NCBI GenBank assembly: GCA_963593905.1 | Contig: CAVBBL010000010.1 | Location: 17,212-81,211 of the forward strand | Reading direction: 5' to 3' | Length of the DNA stretch: 64,000 nucleotides | Source of the DNA: CAG-791 sp963593905 | GTDB taxonomy: Bacteria; Bacillota; Clostridia; Lachnospirales; Lachnospiraceae | Part shown: positions 45,196 to 53,236 of the stretch, piece by piece | Numbering within the stretch: the first letter of the stretch is position 1 | How the letters are laid out: every line of letters starts with the position of its first letter | The notes under the pieces: generated by a model | Seen by the model: the letters and a program-made list of their open reading frames with translations, nothing else | What the model was told of the DNA's origin: nothing | The model's database searches: none | Program-made: the position numbers and the translations under genes

Positions 45196-45331
45196 TTCTG
45201 AGCAGCCTTGCCGCGAAGAGGCGACGAAGATTTCAGATTTCAGATTCTCGTCTGCCATCATCACTGCATGTGCCGAAATCAGCACATGCAGCTTTTATTA
45301 ACAGAAAATGCCGCCGCAGCGGCATTTTCTG
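45196..45331 (-). promoter_or_regulatory. Type B leader with strong hairpins before the formyltransferase gene
   Basis: The gap from the epimerase stop (45354) to the formyltransferase start holds, in transcript order, a hairpin at 45302-45331 (CAGAAAATGCCG/CGGCATTTTCTG), a perfect 9-bp hairpin at 45265-45290 (TGCATGTGC/GCACATGCA), and the conserved type B block at 45196-45253 (GACGA/TCGTC pairing, then TTTCTGAGCAG read on the plus strand). The block is also found at 55561-55611 and partly at 46340-46366. Confidence 0.7.
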
Positions 45332-45353
45332 ACTCATTTTCCATATATTCCGA

Positions 45354-46328
45354 CTACAGATTCTCTTTATACCAGTCAATTGCCAGGGCGATACCTGCCT
45401 TAAAATCAAAGGAAGGATCGTAGCCAAGATTCTCTCTGGCTTTGGTGATGTCCGCATTGCTGTCCCGAATATCCCCTGCTCTGGCAGGTCCGTAGATAGG
45501 CTCGATCTTCTTGCCCAGAGCATCGCAGAGTGCATGATAGACATCGATCAGGTATTCTCTTCCGCCTGCGCCGATATTGTAAGCGGTGCCTGCTGCTTCG
45601 GAAGAAGCAAGGCAGGCCCTCAGATTACCCTCGATGACATTGTCAATATAGGTAAAGTCACGGCTCTGTCTGCCGTCTCCGTTGATGGTAGGCTGCTCAT
45701 CTGCCAGCAGGAGCTTTAAGAACTTGGGAATCACCGCCGCATAGGCGCCGTGAGGATCCTGCCGTCTGCCGAAGACATTAAAGTAGCGAAGGCCATAGGT
45801 ATCCAGTCCGTAGAGCTTTTTATACAGTTTGCCGTACTCCTCATCCGTGCGTTTGGTCAGCGCATAGGGAGAGAGTACATTTCCCTCTTTGCCTTCTTTC
45901 TTGGGAAGCTCTGTGGAATCTCCGTAGACAGAAGAGCTGGAAGCATAGACGAACTTCTTGACACCGTTTTGTCTGGAAGCCTCCATCATATTCAGGGTAC
46001 CGCGGATATTGATCTCCTCATAGAGAAGCGGCATCTCGATGCTGCGGGGCACGCTTCCCCATGCTGCCTCATTCATGACATAATCCACACCCTCCGTAGC
46101 CTTCATGCAGGCATCCAGATCCCGGATGTCCTCTTTCAGAAAGGTAAACTTCGGATTGGTCAGGAAAGGCTCGATATTCTCATATTTGCCTGTGGACAGA
46201 TTATCCATACACCGGACCGTATATCCCATATCCAGAAGGGCTTCACAGATATTGCTGCCGATAAAGCCCGCACCGCCGGTCACCAAAAACACACTGTCTT
46301 CCGGGAATTTAAGTTCTTTGTAGCTCAT
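45354..46328 (-). CDS. WbpP-like NAD-dependent UDP-sugar 4-epimerase
   Basis: A 324-residue short-chain dehydrogenase/reductase with TGGAGFIGSNI (NAD binding), SSSSVYGDS and SPYALTK (catalytic Tyr-x3-Lys), and LRYFNVFGRRQDP. The segment SVPRSIEMP and the overall plan are closest to WbpP/TviC UDP-GlcNAc (or uronic form) C4-epimerases rather than standard GalE. It is the first gene of the polysaccharide locus, just after the promoter candidate, and the only nucleotide-sugar gene seen. ATG at 46328 has GGAG upstream. Confidence 0.82.
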   Translation of the reverse strand: MSYKELKFPEDSVFLVTGGAGFIGSNICEALLDMGYTVRCMDNLSTGKYENIEPFLTNPKFTFLKEDIRDLDACMKATEGVDYVMNEAAWGSVPRSIEMPLLYEEINIRGTLNMMEASRQNGVKKFVYASSSSVYGDSTELPKKEGKEGNVLSPYALTKRTDEEYGKLYKKLYGLDTYGLRYFNVFGRRQDPHGAYAAVIPKFLKLLLADEQPTINGDGRQSRDFTYIDNVIEGNLRACLASSEAAGTAYNIGAGGREYLIDVYHALCDALGKKIEPIYGPARAGDIRDSNADITKARENLGYDPSFDFKAGIALAIDWYKENL

Positions 46329-46339
46329 AGTAATCTCCA

Positions 46340-46366
46340 TTTCTGAGCAGCCTCGCTGCAAAAGCC
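46340..46366 (-). promoter_or_regulatory. Partial type B leader block before the epimerase gene
   Basis: On the plus strand TTTCTGAGCAGCCTCGCTGCAAA matches the opening of the type B leader at 45196 and 55561, but the GACGA pairing region is missing or worn. A separate small hairpin (GCGGGCGCT/AGCGCCTGC) lies further upstream near 46416-46434. Confidence 0.5.
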
Positions 46367-46439
46367 AACATAAATTCAGACGCCTGCTCGCTATCAAGGC
46401 TATTCTCCATTCTGCGGGCGCTGAGCGCCTGCTCCCCCC

Positions 46440-46468
46440 ATTTTACCCCCTTTTGCCTTTCTCGTAAA
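46440..46468 (-). promoter_or_regulatory. Promoter candidate for the polysaccharide locus
   Basis: On the minus strand TTTACG (-35, 46463-46468), a 17-base spacer and TAAAAT (-10, 46440-46445) lie just after the pot operon terminator and about 110 bases before the epimerase start. No other clear promoter was found between here and the left edge, though gaps with hairpins could hide internal ones. Confidence 0.5.
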
Positions 46469-46470
46469 CT

Positions 46471-46505
46471 AAAAACTCCCGGCGGTATACCCGTCGGGAG
46501 TTTTT
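46471..46505 (-). terminator. Terminator after potD
   Basis: The hairpin AAAACTCCCG-CGG..CCG-CGGGAGTTTTT lies 17 bases after the potD stop. Because it is flanked by A- and T-runs on both sides it can act in both directions. It separates the polyamine transporter operon from the polysaccharide locus. Confidence 0.85.
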
Positions 46506-46521
46506 GATTCCGTTCTGCCTG

Positions 46522-47709
46522 TTATTCCTGTCCGCAAGCCTTCTTGAACTCGTTCCAGATTTCGTTGTACTTATCCTCTGCTTCTGCAGAAACATTCTGT
46601 ACGATCTCACCTGCTGCTGCATCCTCCGGCAGTACGATCAGATTCTTCATATCGTCGGAGATGTATTCCTCTGCAGCCTTATTGGTGCAGTAGTAGCCGA
46701 TGTACTCAAAGCACTGCGCAGCTACTTCCGGATCCAGAAGGTACTCGATGAAAGCATAGGCCGCCTCGGCGTTGGGCGCATCCGAAGGAATAAAGCCGGC
46801 CATGATACCAAAGCCCAGTCCCTCTTCCGGATAAACCACCTTCAGATCAGGATTCTGGGTCACAGCCTGAGATACCTGAGAGGTATACAGGAAAGCAGCG
46901 CCTACCTCACCGCTGAGCAGCAGATCCTGGGTATTGTTGTCATTGATCACACGTACATTAGGTGCCAGTTCCAGAAGCTTGTCTCCAGCCTCCTGGATAT
47001 GATCTACATCCTCGTCATTCATGGAGTAGCCAAGCATCATCATGGTAATGCCGTCAATTACACGGTAATTGGAGGTCAGAGCGATATTGTCCTTTAAGGA
47101 AGAATCCCACAGATCCTTGTAGCCCTTGATGTCCACATCCACCAAAGAGGGATCATAGACGATCAGCGGAATACCTGCGCCGTAGGGAATGGTATACTCA
47201 TCATCCGGATCATAGAACTGCCCCTGGAAAACAGGATTGATATTGCTCCAGTTGGAGATCTTGGAGGTATCCAGCTTCTGTGCCAGTCCCTCTGTGCGGA
47301 TAGTATCAATGATGTAGTCATCCGCAATGACGAAATCATAATCGCCGCCCTTGGTCTCCTCTAACTTTGCCAGCATATCTTCATCGTAGTCAAAGTTTGC
47401 ATAATTGATGCGGATGCCGGTCTTTTCTTCAAAGCCGTCCAGCACTTCCTGCGGGAACATGCCGTCCCAGGTATAGAGATTTAACTCTGTGCCGGATAAG
47501 TCCGCTGCTGCCTCTGTCTCTTCTGCATCGGAAGCTTCCTCTGCTGTGCTCTCCTCTGCATCTGCACTTTCGTCGGCAGCTGTACTTTCCTCAGCTGTCT
47601 CCTCCGCAGATGTGTCAGTGGATGCTGTGCTGCTGCCGCAGGCGGTCAGAACTGCGGAAAGGCTCATGGCAGCGGTCAGCACAAGTGCCAGATACTTTTT
47701 GTTCTTCAT
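46522..47709 (-). CDS. potD: PotD-like spermidine/putrescine-binding lipoprotein
   Basis: A 395-residue extracytoplasmic substrate-binding protein. The signal peptide ends in a lipobox LTAC (Cys24), followed by a long Ala/Glu/Ser/Asp-rich tether (about 25-70). The mature domain begins with LNLYTWDGMFPQEVLDGFEE and has YGAGIPLIVYDPS, typical of PotD/PotF. It would pass polyamine to PotBC. The gene is separated from potC by a type A hairpin leader with its own ribosome site, which may allow separate control. ATG at 47709. Confidence 0.9.
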   Translation of the reverse strand: MKNKKYLALVLTAAMSLSAVLTACGSSTASTDTSAEETAEESTAADESADAEESTAEEASDAEETEAAADLSGTELNLYTWDGMFPQEVLDGFEEKTGIRINYANFDYDEDMLAKLEETKGGDYDFVIADDYIIDTIRTEGLAQKLDTSKISNWSNINPVFQGQFYDPDDEYTIPYGAGIPLIVYDPSLVDVDIKGYKDLWDSSLKDNIALTSNYRVIDGITMMMLGYSMNDEDVDHIQEAGDKLLELAPNVRVINDNNTQDLLLSGEVGAAFLYTSQVSQAVTQNPDLKVVYPEEGLGFGIMAGFIPSDAPNAEAAYAFIEYLLDPEVAAQCFEYIGYYCTNKAAEEYISDDMKNLIVLPEDAAAGEIVQNVSAEAEDKYNEIWNEFKKACGQE

Positions 47710-47725
47710 ATAACTTCCTCCTCTT

Positions 47726-47880
47726 GCCGCAGCTCGTCTGCGGCGACACGAGGAGAATTCGCGCAGGCGAATTCTCCGATGTGATCAACCAACAAAGCCG
47801 CTCCGGCTTTGTTGGCATCAACATAGCTCTCCATCAGGAGAGTTATGTTGATTGTGCTCTTGCCGCAGCTCGTCTGCGGC
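47726..47880 (-). promoter_or_regulatory. Five-hairpin leader array (type A) between potC and potD
   Basis: Transcript order: extra H1 (47862-47880), H4 (47817-47852, ATCAACATA/TATGTTGAT), H3 (47789-47815, CCAACAAAGCCG/CGGCTTTGTTGG), H2 (47752-47777, GGAGAATTCGC/GCGAATTCTCC) and H1 (47726-47744, GCCGCAG/CTGCGGC), then a GAGGAGGAAG-like ribosome site and the potD ATG. H3 and H4 share almost no sequence with those at 23628 and 35595 but take the same place and pair perfectly. Confidence 0.8.
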
Positions 47881-47904
47881 GTTTTGTTTTTGGCAGGCGT
47901 AATT

Positions 47905-48693
47905 CTACACGCTGCCTGTGCGGACCCTTTTTCTCCCCAGCAGATTGGCCAGAATAAGGATCACAATAGTGATGACCAACAGCACCGTAGCCAGTGCGTT
48001 GATCTCCGGCGTGACGCCGGTTTTCATTCTTGTGTATATCTTAATCGGCAGCGTATTGACTTTTGCTCCCGTCACAAAAATGCTGATCACGACATCGTCA
48101 AAGGACATGGCAAAGGAAAGCAGCACGCCCGATGCGATGGCCGGCACCAGGGCCGGCAGGGTAATATCAAAAAAGGTTCTGATTCCGGAGGCTCCCAGAT
48201 CCCTGGCTGCCTCCTCTGTGGCGTGATCCATTCCCGCCAGTCGCGCCCGCACCGTCATAAAGACATAGGGAACGCAAAAGGTCGTGTGGGCGATCACCAG
48301 CGTCAGCATGCCAAAGGGCAAATTCATCAGAGAAAACGCCGCCAGAAAGACCATGCCCAGAATAATCTCCGGAATCATGATGGGAATCAGCGAGATATAG
48401 GAGACAATGCCGTTTAATTTATTGCGGCACTTGTCCATGCCTAATGCACCGCTGGTGCCGATCACCACCGCTGCCAGACAGGAAAGAGCGCCCAGCACCA
48501 GGCTGTTGCGCAGTGCCTCCTTGATATCCCGGTCCCGCAGCAGCTCTTCATACCATTTCAGAGAAAAGCCCGCCCACACCGAAGTCAGCTTGGATTCATT
48601 AAAGGAATAGACCACGGTGAGAATAATGGGAATATAGGTAATGATCACAATGATTGCCATGTAGATCCACGGCAGTCTGGATTTCACTTTCAT
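47905..48693 (-). CDS. potC: PotC-like polyamine ABC permease
   Basis: A 262-residue permease with six hydrophobic spans and the EAA loop EEAARDLGASGIRTFFDITLP that contacts PotA. The opening VYSFNESKLTSVWAGFSLKWYEEL is typical of PotC. Its ATG (48691-48693) overlaps the potB stop as TGATG, so the two are translationally coupled. Confidence 0.92.
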   Translation of the reverse strand: MKVKSRLPWIYMAIIVIITYIPIILTVVYSFNESKLTSVWAGFSLKWYEELLRDRDIKEALRNSLVLGALSCLAAVVIGTSGALGMDKCRNKLNGIVSYISLIPIMIPEIILGMVFLAAFSLMNLPFGMLTLVIAHTTFCVPYVFMTVRARLAGMDHATEEAARDLGASGIRTFFDITLPALVPAIASGVLLSFAMSFDDVVISIFVTGAKVNTLPIKIYTRMKTGVTPEINALATVLLVITIVILILANLLGRKRVRTGSV

Positions 48694-49652
48694 CAATACA
48701 GGCCCTCCAGTTCACTGCTGTTGGTCAGCCGTCTGTATAAGGCGATAAACAGAGACGTCAATACCAACAGGACCACGGACATTGCCGCCGCAAAAGGCAT
48801 ATTTCTGCCCTTGGTCATCTGCTCCTGAATCACATTGCCCACCAGCACGATCTTATTGCCGCCCAAAATATCAGCAATAAAGAAAAGTCCCATAGAAGGT
48901 ACAAAGGTCAGGATCGTGCCGGACAAAAGACCCGGCAGTGTATGTACAAAGGTGATAGAAAAAAAGGCCTGCCTGCCGGTGGCACCCAGATCCCTGGAAG
49001 CCTCTACCAAAGACCAGTCCATCTTTTCTGCGCTGGAATACACGGAAAGGATCATAAAGGGCAGCAGCACATAGATCATACCCACCAATACCGCCGGATA
49101 AGTGTACAATAGCTTTAAGGGACTGTCCGTGATGTGCAGCCCCATCAGAATCTTATCCAGCACACCGTTGCTTCGAAAAACGATGATCCATCCGTTCAGC
49201 CGGATCAGAGAACTGGTCCAGAAAGGAAGCATCAGCAGGAACATCATCCGCTTCTTCCACTTGGCGCTCATCCTGGCCATATAATAGCCGAAAGGATAGC
49301 CCACCAGCACAATACAGGCCGTGGACAAAAGAGCCAGCTTCAGGGAATCTGCAAAGGTCTCCAGATAAAGAGGTTCCAGAATCCGTTTATAATTGGAAAG
49401 GGTAAATTCCGGCACATACCCCCACACCTGGGCTCTGGACATAAAACTTAAAAATACCAGATATACCAGCGGTGCAAAGACAAAGATCAGTGTAAAAAGA
49501 TAGATGGGAATTAGCAAAAGCCAGTCCTTTTTCTTCTTTTTGACAGGCATGTTCGTGCCGCCAACTACGTCCTGCGCTTTCCTTCGTTTTTCCGCTGTTT
49601 CTTTTTCCTTTTCATTTTCTGTGTTCTTTCCTGCGGTTTCTCTAGATGCCAT
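48693..49652 (-). CDS. potB: PotB-like polyamine ABC permease
   Basis: A 319-residue permease with about six spans and the EAA loop VEASRDLGATGRQAFFSITF. The start is placed at the ATG at 49652, which has GGAGG upstream and overlaps the end of potA by 11 bases. This gives a charged cytoplasmic leader of about 40 residues before the first span; an ATG at 49550 would remove it but lacks a ribosome site. Confidence 0.9.
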   Translation of the reverse strand: MASRETAGKNTENEKEKETAEKRRKAQDVVGGTNMPVKKKKKDWLLLIPIYLFTLIFVFAPLVYLVFLSFMSRAQVWGYVPEFTLSNYKRILEPLYLETFADSLKLALLSTACIVLVGYPFGYYMARMSAKWKKRMMFLLMLPFWTSSLIRLNGWIIVFRSNGVLDKILMGLHITDSPLKLLYTYPAVLVGMIYVLLPFMILSVYSSAEKMDWSLVEASRDLGATGRQAFFSITFVHTLPGLLSGTILTFVPSMGLFFIADILGGNKIVLVGNVIQEQMTKGRNMPFAAAMSVVLLVLTSLFIALYRRLTNSSELEGLY

Positions 49653-50622
49653 TATCCTGTACCTCCGCAGCATTCTCGCTCTTCCACCCGATTTTACGAT
49701 GCTCACCGGGAGTGATCTCGTAGTCGATGCCGTAGCGGCTGGCGATGATCTGCTGTCCGTCCGGCAGCCGCAGCTGCACCCGGAGCTGTCCGCCGGCAAA
49801 GCTCTTATCCTCTACCACCGCATCCAGCCGGCATTCCGGCTCATTTTCCATCAGTACATTTTCACTGCGGACGGCATAAACCTTGCCATTTTCCCGGTAA
49901 ATATTGGCATTGCCCACAAAGTCAGCCACGTAGCTGGTCCGAGGATGATAGTAAATCTCATTGGGCGTGCCCACCTGCTCAAAGACACCATCCCGCATGA
50001 CTACGATGCGGTCAGACATATTGATGGCCTCTTCCTGATCATGGGTAATATAGATAAAGGTAATGCCGAGGCGTTTTTGGAGCTTTTTAAGCTCTAACTG
50101 CATCTGCCTGCGAAGCTTTAAATCCAGGGCTCCGAGAGGTTCATCCAGGAGAAGTACCTCCGGCTGATTCACCACTGCTCTGGCGATAGCCACACGCTGT
50201 CTCTGACCGCCGGAGAGCTCATCGGGCATACGCTTCTCGTATCCCTCCAGCTGAACCATCTGCAGCATTTCCTGTACTCTGCGGTGAATTTCATCTTTCG
50301 GTGTTTTCCGCAATTTCAATCCGTAGCCGATATTCTTTTCCACATTCATATAGGGAAAAAGGGCATAACTCTGAAAAACAGTATTGACATTCCGATGATT
50401 CGGATCCAATCCGGTGATGTTTTGCCCGTTTAAGAGTACCTCCCCACTATCCGGCTCCTCTAAGCCCGCAATAATGCGCAGCGTAGTCGTCTTGCCGCAG
50501 CCGGAGGATCCCAGCAAAGTCACGAACTCTCCCTTTTGGATCTGTATGTTCAGGCCCTTTAACACCTGTGTTTCTCCAAAGCTCTTCTTCAGATCCTTTA
50601 ATTCCAGAATAATCTCACTCAT
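49642..50622 (-). CDS. potA: PotA-like polyamine ABC transporter ATPase
   Basis: A 326-residue ATPase with GSSGCGKTT (Walker A), LSGGQRQRVAIARA (signature), VLLLDEPLGALD (Walker B) and THDQEEA (H-loop), followed by a C-terminal TOBE-type regulatory domain. ATG at 50622 has AGAGGTAGCG upstream. With potB, potC and potD it forms a full importer for spermidine or putrescine at the membrane. Confidence 0.92.
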   Translation of the reverse strand: MSEIILELKDLKKSFGETQVLKGLNIQIQKGEFVTLLGSSGCGKTTTLRIIAGLEEPDSGEVLLNGQNITGLDPNHRNVNTVFQSYALFPYMNVEKNIGYGLKLRKTPKDEIHRRVQEMLQMVQLEGYEKRMPDELSGGQRQRVAIARAVVNQPEVLLLDEPLGALDLKLRRQMQLELKKLQKRLGITFIYITHDQEEAINMSDRIVVMRDGVFEQVGTPNEIYYHPRTSYVADFVGNANIYRENGKVYAVRSENVLMENEPECRLDAVVEDKSFAGGQLRVQLRLPDGQQIIASRYGIDYEITPGEHRKIGWKSENAAEVQDNGI

Positions 50623-50696
50623 CGCTACCTCTTTAACCGCCGCTTTCCACAGCAGAAACAGCACTCCTTTGGTGCTTTAACGCGTTGCAATCCATC

Positions 50697-50723
50697 ATAA
50701 TACCTGATCGGCCTCTGCGTCAA
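50697..50723 (-). promoter_or_regulatory. Possible promoter for the pot operon
   Basis: TTGACG (50718-50723) and TATTAT (50697-50702) on the minus strand are 15 bases apart, overlapping the end of the peptidase gene and about 75 bases before potA. The short spacer makes it uncertain; readthrough from the peptidase promoter is also likely. Confidence 0.3.
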
Positions 50724-51925
50724 TGGCTGATCATCAATCCCGCTGTCAGCCTGGCGACATTCACCAGATCTGTAATCCGGATATATTCGCCTGTCGTGTG
50801 CACCTGCTGCATGCCGCAGGAAAGCACGATCCCCCTGAGCCCATGCCGCAGAAAGCTGTTATTGTCACTTCCTCCAAAGGTCTCTGTCAGCGTTCCGGGC
50901 AGCCCCAATTTCCCGCACACCTGCCGGAAACGTTCTACCACCGGTTCCTCCTTCTGTACCTGATAGGCATGCAGGTGTTCTTTGGACTCTGTCAGGCAGG
51001 TGCCTCCCAATGCCTCGGCCGCCTCCCGTGCCTGTTCCTCTACACTTTCCAGCAATGCCAGTGCCTTCTCATGGACGAAGCTTCGTATTTCTCCCTCCAG
51101 AATGATCTGCGCCGGCACTACATTGGTACCCGTGCCGCCCCGAAATAAGCCTACATTCAGCGTGGTCTCCTGATCGATATGTCCCTGGCGGCAGCTGCAC
51201 AGGAACCTGCCTGCCATCTGTCCCGCATTGATCCCCTCTTCCGGTGCAAAGCCTGCATGGGCCGCCTTTCCCTGAAAGGTCAGCTTAAAGGAAAGCAGGG
51301 TAGGCTCCCGCAGGGATGCCTTTCCGGTAGGACCGCTGATGTCCAGTACATAAGCCTCTTTCGCCCTGATTTTCGTATAATCAAAAAGTCGGCTGCCCTG
51401 TGTGTAGGCCTCCTCTGCCACCGGCAGCAGCACCTCCACACTGCGTCTGGGAATCCTCTGCTCATCTAACGCCTGCAAGGCCTCCAGAATGGAGGCCACG
51501 CCCGCCAGGTCATCCGCCCCCAGCACCGTATCACCACCGCTGGTGATCCTGCCATCTTCCTGCATCAGGATCTTCTTCCCATTGCCCGGTGCCACCGTAT
51601 CCATATGCCCTGAAAAAAGCAGCGGCTCTCCCGGCAATGTCCCGGGAAAATAAGCATAGAGATTGCCCGCATCGCCTGAGAGCTTCTCTCCCGCATCGTC
51701 CTCTGCGATCTCCTGACCGCCCAGTGCCTCTATTCTCTCCCGAAGCACATCTGCCATCTGCCTCTCGTGAAAGCTCTCACTGTCGATCTGGGCCAGCGTG
51801 CAAAAGGTATGGATGAGCCGCTCCCGGTCAATGAGCTCTTTTAAATCTATGCTATCTGTTGAAATGTTATCTGCTGTATATTCTAAACTTCCATTGTATT
51901 CTGCTTGCCCTGTATACGCTGCCAT
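50720..51925 (-). CDS. M20 family peptidase (PepT-like)
   Basis: A 401-residue cytoplasmic metallopeptidase. SGHMDTV (residues 105-111), GADDLAG (136-142) and AEEAY (170-174) carry the expected zinc ligands and catalytic acids; GKAAHAG marks the lid domain. Length and motif set fit tripeptidase T relatives. The ATG at 51925 is chosen because GGGGAG precedes it; the first 30 residues are extra compared with E. coli PepT. It lies head to head with the D-lactate dehydrogenase gene and in line with potABCD, so peptide and polyamine use may be linked. Confidence 0.82.
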   Translation of the reverse strand: MAAYTGQAEYNGSLEYTADNISTDSIDLKELIDRERLIHTFCTLAQIDSESFHERQMADVLRERIEALGGQEIAEDDAGEKLSGDAGNLYAYFPGTLPGEPLLFSGHMDTVAPGNGKKILMQEDGRITSGGDTVLGADDLAGVASILEALQALDEQRIPRRSVEVLLPVAEEAYTQGSRLFDYTKIRAKEAYVLDISGPTGKASLREPTLLSFKLTFQGKAAHAGFAPEEGINAGQMAGRFLCSCRQGHIDQETTLNVGLFRGGTGTNVVPAQIILEGEIRSFVHEKALALLESVEEQAREAAEALGGTCLTESKEHLHAYQVQKEEPVVERFRQVCGKLGLPGTLTETFGGSDNNSFLRHGLRGIVLSCGMQQVHTTGEYIRITDLVNVARLTAGLMISH

Positions 51926-51967
51926 CGAAGTCTCCCCAAAATGCAAATTCTTAATATCCTATATAAT

Positions 51968-52004
51968 TAGTATGAATACTAGCATTATCTATTTTCCCTG
52001 TCAA
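51968..52004 (-). promoter_or_regulatory. Strong promoter with overlapping palindrome before the peptidase gene
   Basis: On the minus strand TTGACA (51999-52004), a 17-base spacer and TAGTAT (51976-51981) with an extended-10 TG give a strong promoter. A perfect palindrome TAGTAT-TC-ATACTA (51968-51981) covers the -10, the right place for a repressor operator. The start codon is about 45 bases downstream. Confidence 0.62.
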
Positions 52005-52168
52005 GCAATAAAACAGCTACCAGTATCAAAAGGTACACCCTCCGGCATCATAGGGTCAAGAAACTTTGTTTGTAAATCCTGCGTTAAAATGTGGTTAAAC
52101 ACACAGACAATGTTGGAGAAAGCTGCTATGCTTTTATCAGTAAATGAGAATCTTCAGGAGGTGATCAG

Positions 52169-53218
52169 ATGATCAGAATTGCATTTTACGACACAAAAGA
52201 ATATGACAGAGTATCTTTTGAGCGCCAGCTGGAAAACGACGGCAGTACAAAAGACATTTCCATTAAATTTCTGGAGACAAAGCTGACAGAGGATACCGCA
52301 GAATTAGCGAAAGGATGCGACGTGGTCTGCGTGTTCGTCAATGACACCGTAAATGCTGCTGTCATTGATAAGCTGTATGACTATGGTATCCGACTCATTG
52401 CCCTGCGCTGCGCGGGCTATAATAATGTAGATGTAGCGCACGCCTTCGGCAAGATTCACGTAGTTCATGTGCCCGCCTATTCCCCCTATGCCGTGGCGGA
52501 ACATGCAGCGGCGCTGCTCCTTACCTCTGTGCGCCGCATCCACAAGGCTTACAACCGCACCAGAGATTTTAATTTCTCCCTAAGCGGACTGACCGGCTTT
52601 GATCTCCATGGCAAAACCGCCGGCATTATCGGCACAGGCAAGATCGGCCGCATTTTTATAGACATCTGTCGGGGCTTTGGCATGCATGTCATCGCCTACG
52701 ATGCCTTTCCTGCCAAAGACAGCGATATAGAATATGTTACCCTGCAGGAACTGTTTGAAAAAAGCGACATCATCTCTCTGCACTGCCCTCTGACAGAGGA
52801 TACGAGACACATGATCGGCACAGCAGCCATCGGACAGATGAAGAAGGGGGTGGTGCTCATCAATACATCCCGTGGTGCCCTGATCGATGCAGAGGCCCTG
52901 TTAGAAGGTATTAAATCCAGACAGATCGGCGCCGCATGCCTGGATGTGTACGAAGAGGAGGCTGACATCTTCTTCGAGGACAGATCCGGCCATATCCTGG
53001 ACGATGAACTGCTCTCCAGACTGATCTCCATGCCCAACGTCATCGTCACCTCCCATCAGGCCTTTCTGACCCAGGAGGCACTGTCCAATATTGCGCAGAC
53101 CACCCTTTCCAATATCCGCTCCTGTTTTGCAAAGGATGGCATCTGCGATAACGAGCTGTGCTACCGCTGCGGCAGTATCGAGCACTGTAGAAAAGATCGG
53201 AAGGAAAGGTGTTTCTGA
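52169..53218 (+). CDS. ldhA: D-lactate dehydrogenase / D-2-hydroxyacid dehydrogenase
   Basis: The only plus-strand gene. It encodes 349 residues with the D-isomer-specific layout: catalytic Arg in NTSRGALID, Glu in LDVYEEE, His in VTSHQAFLT, and the NAD loop GIIGTGKIGRIF. The N-terminal RCAGYNNVDV block and EEEADIFFED segment are typical of fermentative D-LDH (LdhA) rather than phosphoglycerate dehydrogenase. The C-terminal 15 residues hold several Cys and charged residues. ATG at 52169 has a perfect AGGAGGTGATC site. It regenerates NAD by reducing pyruvate. Confidence 0.9.
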   Translation: MIRIAFYDTKEYDRVSFERQLENDGSTKDISIKFLETKLTEDTAELAKGCDVVCVFVNDTVNAAVIDKLYDYGIRLIALRCAGYNNVDVAHAFGKIHVVHVPAYSPYAVAEHAAALLLTSVRRIHKAYNRTRDFNFSLSGLTGFDLHGKTAGIIGTGKIGRIFIDICRGFGMHVIAYDAFPAKDSDIEYVTLQELFEKSDIISLHCPLTEDTRHMIGTAAIGQMKKGVVLINTSRGALIDAEALLEGIKSRQIGAACLDVYEEEADIFFEDRSGHILDDELLSRLISMPNVIVTSHQAFLTQEALSNIAQTTLSNIRSCFAKDGICDNELCYRCGSIEHCRKDRKERCF

Positions 53219-53236
53219 CAAGGAGCATACTTTTAT

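Noticed and set aside
52000..52168. Rex-type redox operator and clear promoter before ldhA
   Set aside because: GTTAAA motifs occur twice but as direct repeats, not as the inverted TTGTTAA..TTAACAA site; no pair of boxes with normal spacing was convincing.
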